From the NCBI GenBank assembly GCA_028752905.1, contig JAQNBH010000002.1, positions 32,635,530 through 32,699,529 of the forward strand: a DNA stretch of 64,000 nucleotides, written 5' to 3'. A program made the position numbers and the translations under genes. The notes beneath the pieces are model-generated. The model had not been told where the DNA came from. It did no database searches and saw only the letters and a list, made by a program, of their open reading frames with translations. The DNA is from Cladorhizidae sp. MBARI D1340-BT2 (lineage: Eukaryota; Porifera; Demospongiae; Poecilosclerida; Cladorhizidae). This document shows, piece by piece, positions 1-12,400 of the stretch; position 1 is the first letter of the stretch, and the number at the start of each line of letters is the position of its first letter.

Positions 1-465
1 GAGAAAAAAGATCCAAAACCTGCAGAGTGTTCGTGGTTGGACTATCGAGAAGCCCAAGACTCTGTGATTTATTTCTACTGGTTCCCAGGCAGATTAAAAA
101 AATCTACTTGCCAATAGGTTTACACAGTAAAAGAGTAAAAGAGTAAAATAGAGGAAGCCTACATCAGCCAAGGCTATATCAGTCGGAAAGATGCTTCTTC
201 AAGATTTAGGTTGTTTTTATAAAGCTAGCTATATAGTTAGTTAGCTAGCTTTATAGCTGGATCAGTTTGTGATGAATCATTTCAATCAATACCTTCCTGG
301 ATTTTTTTAGTGCACAGCAATAACAAATAAACATACAGTAAACATACAGGAAATGACTATGACATCACATGGCATAACTAAACCACACTGATGAATATCA
401 TCATCATAATGGGAATTTCCCGATAACACACTACTTACTATTTTTCATGGCACACCACACTGTAA
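1..465. other. Non-coding flank, no gene seen
   Basis: AT-rich sequence with small direct repeats (GTTAGTTAGCTAGC-like around 230-255) and no convincing reading frame. It lies upstream of the DUF4371-like exon, and an in-frame TAA at 463-465 closes that frame on the left. Confidence 0.5.
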
Positions 466-708
466 TCAAATGAGAAGGCTATCGAACATGCTGATGCTGT
501 TAGAGTGATGACCAGCTCACATGGCAGAAATGTTGGAGAGATGTTAGATGAAGCACACAAAGAAGAAAAGAAGCTCAATGGAAGAATGCTGATGAACATT
601 CTTCAAAATGTGCATGTTCTTGATAAACAGGAATTGGCTTTAAGTGCACTTGATCATAATGAGAGCAATTTTATTCAGCTACTGTTGCTGAGAAGTCGTG
701 ATCAACTG
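466..708 (+). pseudogene. hAT-type transposase (DUF4371-like) exon remnant
   Basis: The frame reads continuously from just after a TAA at 463-465 to a splice-donor-like GTAAAT at 709. It contains the order of features I associate with the DUF4371 region of hAT-derived, TTF/ZMYM-type transposase proteins. These are a V-G-E-M-L motif, a basic stretch with R-M-L and I-L-Q-N, then K-Q-E-L-A-L, then S-N-F-I-Q-L-L-L-L-R. Only about 80 residues remain of a protein that is normally 600 or more. No BED or TTF zinc finger and no hAT dimerisation region were seen nearby. The donor falls in phase 0, so this could be one exon whose partners lie outside or have decayed. I infer a relic of a DNA transposon or a domesticated relative. 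The family assignment rests on motif recognition only. Confidence 0.5.
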
Positions 709-1129
709 GTAAATCTGTCGATCATTATTCATAGCTAAAATTATATTTAGGATTGGACAAGTGGTACTGTAGATGAATTGTACTGTTGAGCCTTGAGATA
801 GGCCAGCACTAAGTACATACAGACAATAAATGACTGACTACTAGAGAAAAGCAGCAACATGGATTAACTATATCTTAATGATTATTACAGCAAAATAAAG
901 ATTTACAAAGGGAGTTTGTTTTGGGATGGCAATGGGGGAAGGTGCCTAAGACATACGGACATGGGACCCTATAGGTACCAAACAAGTATTTACTCTTCTC
1001 CCACCACTTGAGCACATTGACCATTACAATTCTGACTACCTTATCCAACACCTCTTCTTTCACCACTGTTACTCATCTACCCAACATTAGGCCTACTCAC
1101 CCTTAATCATCTTCATTTTTGCAAAAAAA
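709..1129. other. Non-coding, nothing recognised
   Basis: No gene, RNA or repeat could be supported here. Short minus-strand open frames near 875-1066 have no recognisable domain. Confidence 0.4.
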
Positions 1130-2090
1130 TCTATCCTGGAGCAACTACTTCTAGAGAAAGAATTCAGAGCACATCTGGGCAAGCATACAAGCCTGTGTAG
1201 TCTCTCACTATATCAGTGTATTCAAGATAGAAAGTTACAGCAAAGAAATCTATCCTCTAACAAATGCTTAGATATACAATTACACTGGAGTTGTACATCT
1301 ATATATTATTTCCATTACATGGCCATGAGAAAGATTGGAAGGTTGATGAACATACTCAAGTTGTTTAATTAAAATGAGAATTCCCAAGTTGTTCACCCAA
1401 ATGTGTATGCATCAGGGGAAGTCCATGTGATGATTAAAGATGGATAATAACGTCAATAGTCCATCTATGAGAGAATTCTCTCACAAATTCAAACATCTGA
1501 TGACCATCTCCAAGCATCTCAGGGTCTACTGTTTTATTATTGTATCTACTTCAAATTCCTGAGAGTAGTCGTATTAATTTATTTCAGGGTTTATTGCTGT
1601 ATTTGTTGAGAAATATAATTCATCTTTGAAGTTACCGCTCCAGCTAAGCATTAATGCCAATATAGCGTCATTACATCATAGTATGCCTGTAATAATATTG
1701 GCAGTAAAGAAACAAATCATCACTTTGTCAAGTGAGAAAGAATTCGGAGCTATTCCAGGTATATAGCCAGTGTAACATCACTTTATCATTGTATGCCTTC
1801 TAATAAACATACGGCAAAGAATTCTATCCTGGAGCACCCACTTTCTCAAGCAAGAAAGAATTCAGAGCAGTTCCAAGTAAGCTTAGGTGTGCGTGTAGCA
1901 TCACTATGTTACATTTTTCTAGAAACAAAATTACACAGCAAGTGAGGGTTCACAGAACTGTGCTTACCTGAAACTGCTCTGAATTGTTTCTCTCTTGAAA
2001 GATAATTGCTCCAACTGTAAGTTTTCTTTCAGGCATTCAGTTACATAGTGATGCTATTATACTGGCATCTACGCTTACCTGGAAAACTCA
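1130..2090. repeat. Cluster of a dispersed short repeat with splice-donor-like end
   Basis: Degenerate copies of a roughly 50-100 bp unit occur at about 1131-1230, 1720-1800 and 1822-1925 on the plus strand and 1965-2085 on the minus strand. The core is GAAAGAATTCAGAGCA, preceded by a TCCTGGAGCA-like block and followed by a GTAAGC-like end. The outer part of each copy contains a GTAGCATCACTATGT-like block. The same core recurs in inverted orientation near 51664-51935 and 55927-56190. No coding frame is conserved between copies. Confidence 0.6.
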
Positions 2091-2099
2091 TTAGCTTCT

Positions 2100-2255
2100 T
2101 TTGTGTGTGTGTGTGTGTATGTGCGAGTATGACATGAATCAAGGGCTGCATACTGTACTCCATCATGAGCTTCTTGTGTGTTTGTGTTGTGAGTATGTAA
2201 GTGTGTGTGTGTGCGTGTGTGTGCAAATGTGCGTGTTTGTGTGTGTGTGTGTCTG
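2100..2255. repeat. TG/CA microsatellite, interrupted
   Basis: Two TG-rich tracts (about 2101-2128 and 2200-2252) flank an intervening sequence. They are simple dinucleotide repeats with interruptions. The minus-strand open frame rich in His-Thr is only the translation of CA repeats. Confidence 0.85.
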
Positions 2256-2375
2256 AAACTTTGATTAGAGTATGAGCTTAGATAATGATTAAGGTTACTA
2301 TAGGTCTAGATAATTACTACATGTAGGGGTTAGCTCGGACAATGACTATAGTTAGGGCCTATACAATGACTAGGG

Positions 2376-3172
2376 CTGCAATTCCATTGTGTAGGATACA
2401 CTGTACTCTCAGGGTCAGTACTGTAATTCCATTGCGTAGTATACACTGAACTCTCAGGGTGAGTACTGCAATTACATTGGGTAGGACACACTGTACTCTC
2501 AGGGTCAGTACTGCAATTCCATTGCGTAGCATACACTGTACTCTCAGGGTCAGTACTGCAATTCCATTGTGTAGGATACACTTTCCTCTCAGGGTCAGTA
2601 CTGCAATTCCATTGTGTAGGATACACTGTACTCTCAGGGTCAGTACTGTAATTCCATAGCGGTGTATACACTGTACTCTCAGGGTCAGTTCTGCGATTCC
2701 ATTGCGTAGGACACACTGTACTCTCAGGGTCAGTACTGCAATTCCATTGCGTAGCATACACTGTACTCTCTCAGTACTGCAATTCCATTGCGTAGCATAC
2801 ACTGTACTCTCTCAGTTCTGCGATTCCATTGTGTAGGACACACTGTAATCTCAGGGTCAGTTCTGCGATTCCATTGCGCAGGATACACTGTCCTCTCAGG
2901 GTCAATTCTGCGATTCCATTGCGTAGGATGCACTGTCCTCTCAGGGTCAGTACTGCAATTCCATTGCGTAGGATATAGTGTACTCTCACGGCAATTCCAT
3001 TGTGTAGGATACACTGGTTCAGTACTGCAATTCCATTGCGTAGTATACACTGTACTCTCAGGGTCGATTCCATTGCGTAGGATACACTGTCCTCTCAGAG
3101 TCAATTATGCGATTCCATTCCGTAGGATGCACTGAACTTTCTGAGTACTGCAATTCCATTGCGTAGGATATA
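2376..3172. repeat. 45-bp minisatellite, about 17 units
   Basis: Successive CTGCAATTCCATTG starts are 45 bp apart (2376, 2421 and onward). Each unit ends in a CTCTCAGGGTCAGTA-like block. Several units near 2770-2820 and 2985-3070 are shortened. Because 45 is a multiple of three, open frames of 100-147 codons run across it on both strands. They encode repetitive peptides and should not be treated as genes. Confidence 0.92.
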
Positions 3173-3179
3173 CTGTACA

Positions 3180-3477
3180 TGTACTATTATTGAGTTTTGT
3201 CAAGTGTTGGTTGAGCTACTTAGGATTAAATGAAACATGATAATTTTTATATGAGCATTTGATAAAATGGCAAAACAAAGTTTCATTATCTACATTCTGA
3301 ATCATGTATTTAGAAGACTGCTCATTATATAGGAGACTGCTCTTTATATAGGATACTGTTCCATATATATAATACAGCTCTTTATGTAGGAGACTTTTTT
3401 TTTAGAGAATGGATGACATTATAATTTTATGGTTAAAGTATGGATGTTTGTTTCTTAATTGTCATGCAGTTTTCATG
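3180..3477. other. Spacer between the 45-bp and 39-bp arrays
   Basis: AT-rich sequence with a short local repeat (ATATAGGAGACTGCTC-like, about 3312-3395). No gene seen. Confidence 0.5.
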
Positions 3478-6400
3478 CTTTCAATTTAGCCATCCTGCCT
3501 GATGAATATGTGATGCCTTAAATTTAGCCACCCTTGCTGATGAATATGTGATGCCTTTCAATTTAGCCACCCTGGCTGATGAATATGTGATGCCTTCAAT
3601 TTAGCCACCCTGCTTGATGAATATGTGGATGCCTTTCAATTTAGCCACCCTGCCTGATGAATATGTGATGCGTTTCAATTTAGCCACCCTGGCTGATGAA
3701 TATGTAATGCCTTTCAATTTAGCCACCATGCCTGATGAATATGTGATGCCGCCACCCTGCCTGATGAATATGTGATGCCTTTCAATTTAGCCACCCTGGC
3801 TGATGAATATGTGATGCCTTTCAATTTAGCCACCCTAGCTGATGAATATGTGATGCCTTTCCACCATGCCTGATGAATATGTGGATGCCTTTCAATTTTG
3901 CCATCCTGGCTGATGAATATGTGATGCCTTTCACCCTGCCTGACGAATATGTAATGCCTTTCAATTTAGCAAATCTGCCTGATGAATATGTGATGCCTTT
4001 CAATTTAGCCACCCTTGCGAATATGTGATGCCCTTCAATTAGCCACCCTGCCTGATGAATATGTGATGCCTTTCAATATAGCCACTCTGGCTGATGAATA
4101 TGTGATGCCTTTCAATTTAGCCACCCTGCGTGATGAATATGTGATGCCTTTCAATTTAGCCATCCTGGCTGATGAATATGTAATGCCTTTCAATTTAGCC
4201 ACCATGCCTGATGAATATGTGATGCCGCCACCCTGCCTGATGAATATGTGATGCCTTTCAATTTAGCCACCCTGGCTGATGAATATGTGATGCCTTTCAA
4301 TTTAGCCACCCTAGCTGATGAATATGTGATGCCTTTCCACCACGCCTGATGAATATGTGGATGCCTTTCAATTTTGCCATCCTGGCTGATGAATATGTGA
4401 TGCCTTTCACCCTGCCTGACGAATATGTAATGCCTTTCAATTTAGCCAATCTGCCTGATGAATATGTGATGCCTTTCAATTTAGCCACCCTTGCTGATGA
4501 ATATGTGATGCCCTTCAATTAGCCTCCCTGCCTGATGAATATGTGATGCCTTTCGATTTAGCCACCCTGCCTGATGAATATTCAATTTAGCCACCCTGCC
4601 TGATGAATATGTGATGTCTTTCAATTTAGCCAACCTGCCTGATGAATATGTGATGCCTTTCAATTTAGCCACCCTTGCTGATGAATATGTGATGCCTTTC
4701 AATTTAGCCACCCTGCCTGATGAATATGTGATGCCTTTCAATTTAGCCACCTTGCCTGATGAATATGTTATGCCTTTCAATATAGTCAACCTGGATGATG
4801 AATATGTGATGCCTTTCAATTTAGCCACCCTTGCTGATGAATATGTGATGCCTTTCAATTTAGCCACCCTGCCTGATGAATATGTGATGCCTTTCAATTT
4901 AGCCACCCTGCCTGATGAATATGTGATGCCTTTCGATTTAGCCACCCTGCCTGATGAATATGTTATGCCTTTCAATATAGCCACCCTGGCTAATGAATAT
5001 GTGATGCCTTTCTATTTACTGGATGAATATGTGATGCCTTTCAATTTAGCCACCCTGCCTGATGAATATGTGTTGCCTTTCGATTTTAGCCACCATGCCT
5101 GATGAATATGTGATGCCGCCACCCTGCCTGATGAATACGTGATGCCTTTCAATTTAGCCACCCTGGCTGATGAATATGTGATGCCTTTCACCCTGCCTGA
5201 TGAATATTCAATTTAGTCACCCTGCCTGATGAATATGTGATGTCTTTCAATTTAACCAATCCGCCTGATGAATATGTGATGCCTTTCAATTTAGCCACCC
5301 AGGCTGATGAATATGTGATGCCTTTCAATATAGCCACCCTGCCTGGATGAATATGTGTTGCCTTTCAATTTAGCCACCCGAATGGATGAATATGTGGATG
5401 CCGTTCAATTTAGCCACCCTGCCTGATGAGTATGTGATGCCTTTCAATTTAGCCACCCTGCCTGATGAATATGTGATGCCTTTCAATATAGCCACTCTGG
5501 CTGATAAATATGTTATGCCTTTCAATATAGCCACCTTGCCTGATGAATATGTGGATGCCTTTCAATTTAGCCACCCTGGCAGATTAATACTTGGATGCCT
5601 TTCAATTTAGCAACACTGCCTGATGAATATGTGATGCCTTTCAATTTAGCCACCCTGGCTGATGAATATGTGATGCCTTTCAATTTAGCCACCCTTGCTG
5701 ATGAATATGTGATGCCTTTCAATTTAGCCACCCTGCTTGATTAATATGTGATGCCTTTCAATTTAGCCACCCTGCCTGATGAATATGTAATGCCTTTCAA
5801 TTTAGCCAATCTGCCTGATGAATATGTGATGCCTTTCAATTTAGCCAACCTTGCTGATGAATATGTGATGCCTTTCAATTTAGCCACCCTGGCTGATGAA
5901 TATGTGATGCCTTTCAATTTAGCCACCCTAGCTGATGAATATGTGATGCCTTTCCACCACGCCTGATGAATATGTGGATGCCTTTCAATTTTGCCATCCT
6001 GGCTGATGAATATGTGATGCCTTTCACCCTGCCTGACGAATATGTAATGCCTTTCAATTTAGCCAATCTGCCTGATGAATATGTGATGCCTTTCAATTTA
6101 GCCACCCTTGCTGATGAATATGTGATGCCCTTCAATTAGCCTCCCTGCCTGATGAATATGTGATGCCTTTCGATTTAGCCACCCTGCCTGATGAATATTC
6201 AATTTAGCCACCCTGCCTGATGAATATGTGATGTCTTTCAATTTAGCCAACCTGCCTGATGAATATGTGATGCCTTTCAATTTAGCCACCCTTGCTGATG
6301 AATATGTGATGCCTTTCAATTTAGCCACCCTGCCTGATGAATATGTGATGCCTTTCAATTTAGCCACCTTGCCTGATGAATATGTTATGCCTTTCAATAT

Positions 6401-9400
6401 AGTCAACCTGGATGATGAATATGTGATGCCTTTCAATTTAGCCACCCTTGCTGATGAATATGTGATGCCTTTCAATTTAGCCACCCTGCCTGATGAATAT
6501 GTGATGCCTTTCAATTTAGCCACCCTGCCTGATGAATATGTGATGCCTTTCGATTTAGCCACCCTGCCTGATGAATATGTTATGCCTTTCAATATAGCCA
6601 CCCTGGCTAATGAATATGTGATGCCTTTCTATTTACTGGATGAATATGTGATGCCTTTCAATTTAGCCACCCTGCCTGATGAATATGTGTTGCCTTTCGA
6701 TTTTAGCCACCATGCCTGATGAATATGTGATGCCGCCACCCTGCCTGATGAATACGTGATGCCTTTCAATTTAGCCACCCTGGCTGATGAATATGTGATG
6801 CCTTTCACCCTGCCTGATGAATATTCAATTTAGTCACCCTGCCTGATGAATATGTGATGTCTTTCAATTTAACCAACCTGCCTGATGAATATGTGATGCC
6901 TTTCAATTTAGCCACCCTGGCTGATGAATATGTGATGCCTTTCAATTTAGCAACCCTGGCTGATGAATATGTGATGCCTTTCAATTTAGCCACCCTGGCT
7001 GATGAATATGTGATGCCTTTCAATATAGCCACCCTGCCTGGATGAATATGTGTTGCCTTTCAATTTAGCCACCCGAATGGATGAATATGTGGATGCCGTT
7101 CAATTTAGCCACCCTGCCTGATGAGTATGTGATGCCTTTCAATTTAGCCACCCTGCCTGATGAATATGTGATGCCTTTCAATATAGCCACTCTGGCTGAT
7201 AAATATGTTATGCCTTTCAATATAGCCACCTTGCCTGATGAATATGTGGATGCCTTTCAATTTAGCCACCCTGGCAGATTAATACTTGGATGCCTTTCAA
7301 TTTAGCAACACTGCCTGATGAATATGTGATGCCTTTCAATTTAGCCACCCTGGCTGATGAATATGTGATGCCTTTCAATTTAGCCACCCTTGCTGATGAA
7401 TATGTGATGCCTTTCAATTTAGCCACCCTGCTTGATTAATATGTGATGCCTTTCAATTTAGCCACCCTGCCTGATGAATATGTAATGCCTTTCAATTTAG
7501 CCAATCTGCCTGATGAATATGTGATGCCTTTCAATTTAGCCAACCTTGCTGATGAATATGTGATGCCTTTCAATTTAGCCTCCCTGCCTGATGAATATGT
7601 GATGCCTTTCGATTTAGCCACCCTGGCTGATGAATATGTGTTGCCTTTCAATTTAGCCACCTTGGCTGATGAATATGTGATGCCTTTCGATTTAGCCACC
7701 CTGGCTGATGAATACGTGATGCCTTTCAATTTAGCCACCCTGGCTGATGAATATGTGATGCCTTTCACCCTGCCTGATGAATATTCAATTTAGTCACCCT
7801 GCCTGATGAATATGTGATGTCTTTCAATTTAACCAACCTGCCTGATGAATATGTGATGCCTTTCAATTTAGCCACCCTGCCTGATGAATATGTGATGCCT
7901 TTCAATTTAGCCACCCTGGCTGATGAATATGTGATGCCTTTCAATTTAGGAACCCTGGCTGATGAATATGTGATGCCTTTCAATTTAGCCACCCTGGCTG
8001 ATGAATATGTGATGCCTTTCAATATAGCCACCCTGCCTGGATGAATATGTGTTGCCTTTCAATTTAGCCACCAGAATGGATGAATATGTGGATGCCGTTC
8101 AATTTAGCCACCCTGCCTGATGAGTATGTGATGCCTTTCAATTTAGCTATCCTGCCTGATGAATATGTGATGCCTTTCAATTTAGCCAACCTGCCTGATG
8201 AATATGTTATGCCTTTCAATATAGCCACTCTGGCTGATAAATATGTTATGCCTTTCAATATAGCCACCTTGCCTGATGAATATGTGGATGCCTTTCAATT
8301 TAGCCACCCTGGCAGATTAATACTTGGATGCCTTTCAATTTAGCAACACTGCCTGATGAATATGTGATGCCTTTCAATTTAGCCACCCTGGCTGATGAAT
8401 ATGTGATGCCTTTCAATTTAGCCACCCTTGCTGATGAATATGTGATGCCTTTCAATTTAGCCACCCTGCCTGATTAATATGTGATGCCTTTCAATTTAGC
8501 CACCCTGCCTGATGAATATGTAATGCCTTTCAATTTAGCCAATCTGCCTGATGAATATGTGATGCCTTTCAATTTAGCCAACCTTGCTGATGAATATGTG
8601 ATGCCTTTCAATTTAGCCTCCCTGCCTGATGAATATGTGATGCCTTTCGATTTAGCCACCCTGGCTGATGAATATGTGTTGCCTTTCAATTTAGCCACCT
8701 TGGCTGATGAATATGTGATACCTTTCAATTTAGCCACCCTGCCTGATGAATATGTGATGCCCTTCAATATAGCCACCATGCCTGATGAATATGTGAATGC
8801 TCTTTCAATTTAGCCATCCTGGCTGATGAATATGTGATGCCTTTCAATTTAGCCACCCTGGCTGATGAATATGTGATGCCTTTCAATTTAGCCACCCTGC
8901 CTGATGAATATGGGATGCCTTTCAATTTAGCCACCCTGCCTGATGAATATGTTATGCCTTTCAATATAGCCACGATGCCTGATGAATATGTGATGCCTTT
9001 CAATTTTGCCACCCTGCCTGATGAATATGTGATGCCTTTCAATTTAGCCTCCCTGCCTGATGAATATGTGATGCCTTTCGATTTAGCCACCCTGCCTGAT
9101 GTATATGTTATGCCTTTCAATGTAGCCGATGAATATGTGATACCTTTCAATTTAGCCAACCTGCCTGATGAATATTCAATTTAGCCATCCTGGCTGATGA
9201 ATATGTGATGTGTTTCAATTTAGCCAACCTGCCTGATGAATATGTGATGCCTTTCAATTTAGCCACCCTGCCTGATGTATATGTGATGCCTTTCAATTTA
9301 GCCACACGAGCTGATGAATATGTGGATGCCTTTCAATTTAGCCACCCTGCCTGATGAATATGTGATGCGTTTCAATTTAGCCACCCTGGCTGATGAATAT

Positions 9401-12400
9401 GTGGATGCCTTTCAATTTAGCCACCCTGCCTGATGAATATTTGATGCCTTTCAATTTATCCACCCTTGCTGATGAATATGTGATACCTTTCAATTTAGCC
9501 ACCCTTGCTGATGAATATGTGATGCCTTTCAATTTAGGCACCCTGCCTGATGAATATGTGATGCCCTTCAATATAGACACCATGCCTGATGAATATGTGG
9601 ATGCTCTTTCAATTTAGCCATCCTGGCTGATGAATATGTAATGCCTTTCAGTTTAGCCACCCTTGCTGATGAATATGTGATGCCTTTCAATTTAGCCACC
9701 CTGCCTGATGAATATGTAATGCCTTTCAATCTAGCCACCCTGCCTGATTAATATGTGATGCCTTTCAATTTAGCCACCCTGCCTGATGAATATGTAATGC
9801 CTTTCAATTTAGCAAATCTGCCTGATGAATACGTGATGCCTTTCAATTTAGCCACACTGGCTAATGAATATGTGGTGCCTTTCACCCTGCCTGATGAATA
9901 TTCAATTTAGCCACCCTGCCTGATGAATATGTGATGTCTTTCAATTTAACCAACCTGCCTGATGAATATGTGATGCCTTTCAATTTAGCCACCCTGCCTG
10001 ATGAATATGTGATGCCTTTCAATTTAGCCACCCTGGCTGATGAATATGTGATGCCTTTCAATTTAGCAACCCTGGCTGATGAATATGTGATGCCTTTCAA
10101 TTTAGCCACCCTGGCTGATGAATATGTGATGCCTTTCAATATAGCCACCCTGCCTGGATGAATATGTGTTGCCTTTCAATTTAGCCACCCGAATGTATGA
10201 ATATGTGGATGCCGTTCAATTTAGCCACCCTGCCTGATGAATATGTGATGCCTTTCAATTTAGCCACCCCGCCTGATGAATATGTTATGCCTTTCAATAT
10301 AGCACTCTGGCTGATAAATATGTTATGCCTTTCAATATAGCCACCTTGCCTGATGAATATGTGGATGCCTTTCAATTTAGCCACCCTGGCAGATTAATAC
10401 TTGGATGCCTTTCAATTTAGCAACACTGCCTGATGAATATGTGATGCCTTTCAATTTAGCCACCCTGGCTGATGAATATGTGATGCCTTTCAATTTAGCC
10501 ACCCTTGCTGATAAATATTTGATGCCTTTCAATTTAGCCACCCTGCCTGATTAATATGTGATGCCTTTCAATTTAGCCACCCTGCCTGATGAATATGTTA
10601 ATTCCTTTCAATTTAGCCAATCTGCCTGATGAATATGTGATGCCTTTCAATTTAGCCAACCTTGCTGATGAATATGTGATGCCTTTCAATATAGCCACCC
10701 TTGCTGATGAATATGTGATGCCTTTAAATTTTTAGCCACCCTAGCTGATGAATATGTGATGCCTTTCAATTTAGCCTCCCTGCCTGATGAATATGTGATG
10801 CCTTTCGATTTAGCCACCCTGGCTGATAAATATGTGTTGCCTTTCAATTTAGCCACCTTGGCTGATGAATATGTGATGCCTTTCAATTTAGCCCCCCTGG
10901 CTGATGAATATGTGATGACTTTAAAATTTTAGCCACCCTAGCTGATGAATATGTGATGCCCTTCAATATAGCCACCATGCCTGATGAATATGTGGATGCC
11001 TTTCAATTTAGCCACCCTGCCTGATGAATATGTGATGCCATTCAATTTAGCCACCCTGGCTAATGAATATGTGATGCCTTTCAATATAGCCACCCTGCCT
11101 GATGAATATGTGATGCCTTTCAATTTAGCCACCCGAGCTGATGAATATGTGGATGCCTTTCAATTTAGCCACCCTGGCTGATGAATATGTGGATGCCTTT
11201 CAATTTAGCCACCCTGCCTGATGAATATTCAATTTAGCCACCCTGCCTGATGAATATGTGATGTCTTTCAAATGAGCCAACCTGCCTGATGAATATGTGA
11301 TGCCTTTCAATATAGCCACCCTGCCAGATGAATATGTGATGCCTATCAATTTAGCCACCCTGGCTGATGAATATGTGATGCCTTTCAATTTAGCCACCCT
11401 GCCTGATGAATATGTGATGCCTTTCGATTTAGCCACCCTGGCTGATGAATATGTGTTGCCTTTCAATTTAGCCACCTTGGCTGATGAATATGTGATACCT
11501 TTCAATTTAGCCACCCTGCCTGATGAATATGTGATGCCCTTCAATATAGCCACCATGCCTGATGAATATGTGGATGCTCTTTCAATTTAGCCATCCTGGC
11601 TGATGAATATGTGATGCCTTTCAATTTAGCCACCCTGGCTGATGAATATGTGATGCCTTTCAATTTAGCCACCCTGCCTGATGAATATGGGATGCCTTTC
11701 AATTTAGCCACCCTGCCTGATGAATATGTTATGCCTTTCAATATAGCCACGATGCCTGATGAATATGTGATGCCTTTCAATTTTGCCACCCTGCCTGATG
11801 AATATGTGATGCCTTTCAATTTAGCCTCCCTGCCTGATGAATATGTGATGCCTTTCGATTTAGCCACCCTGCCTGATGTATATGTTATGCCTTTCAATGT
11901 AGCCGATGAATATGTGATACCTTTCAATTTAGCCAACCTGCCTGATGAATATTCAATTTAGCCACCCTGGCTGATGAATATGTGATGTGTTTCAATTTAG
12001 CCAACCTGCCTGATGAATATGTGATGCCTTTCAATTTAGCCACCCTGCCTGATGTATATGTGATGACTTTCAATTTAGCCACACGAGCTGATGAATATGT
12101 GGATGCCTTTCAATTTAGCCACCCTGCCTGATGAATATGTGATGCGTTTCAATTTAGCCACCCTGGCTGATGAATATGTGGATGCCTTTCAATTTAGCCA
12201 CCCTGCCTGATGAATATTTGATGCCTTTCAATTTATCCAACCTTGCTGATGAATATGTGATACCTTTCAATTTAGCCACCCTTGCTGATGAATATGTGAT
12301 GCCTTTCAATTTAGGCACCCTGCCTGATGAATATGTGATGCCCTTCAATATAGACACCATGCCTGATGAATATGTGGATGCTCTTTCAATTTAGCCATCC

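Noticed and set aside
2330..3104. Frames of 100-147 codons rich in Cys-Ser-Thr-Asp
   Set aside because: Translations of the 45-bp minisatellite.
4481..4984. Paired plus and minus frames of 60-167 codons throughout the 39-bp arrays
   Set aside because: A 39-bp period keeps frames open on both strands. Frame-shifted units break them at random, and no non-repeat coding sequence is attached.
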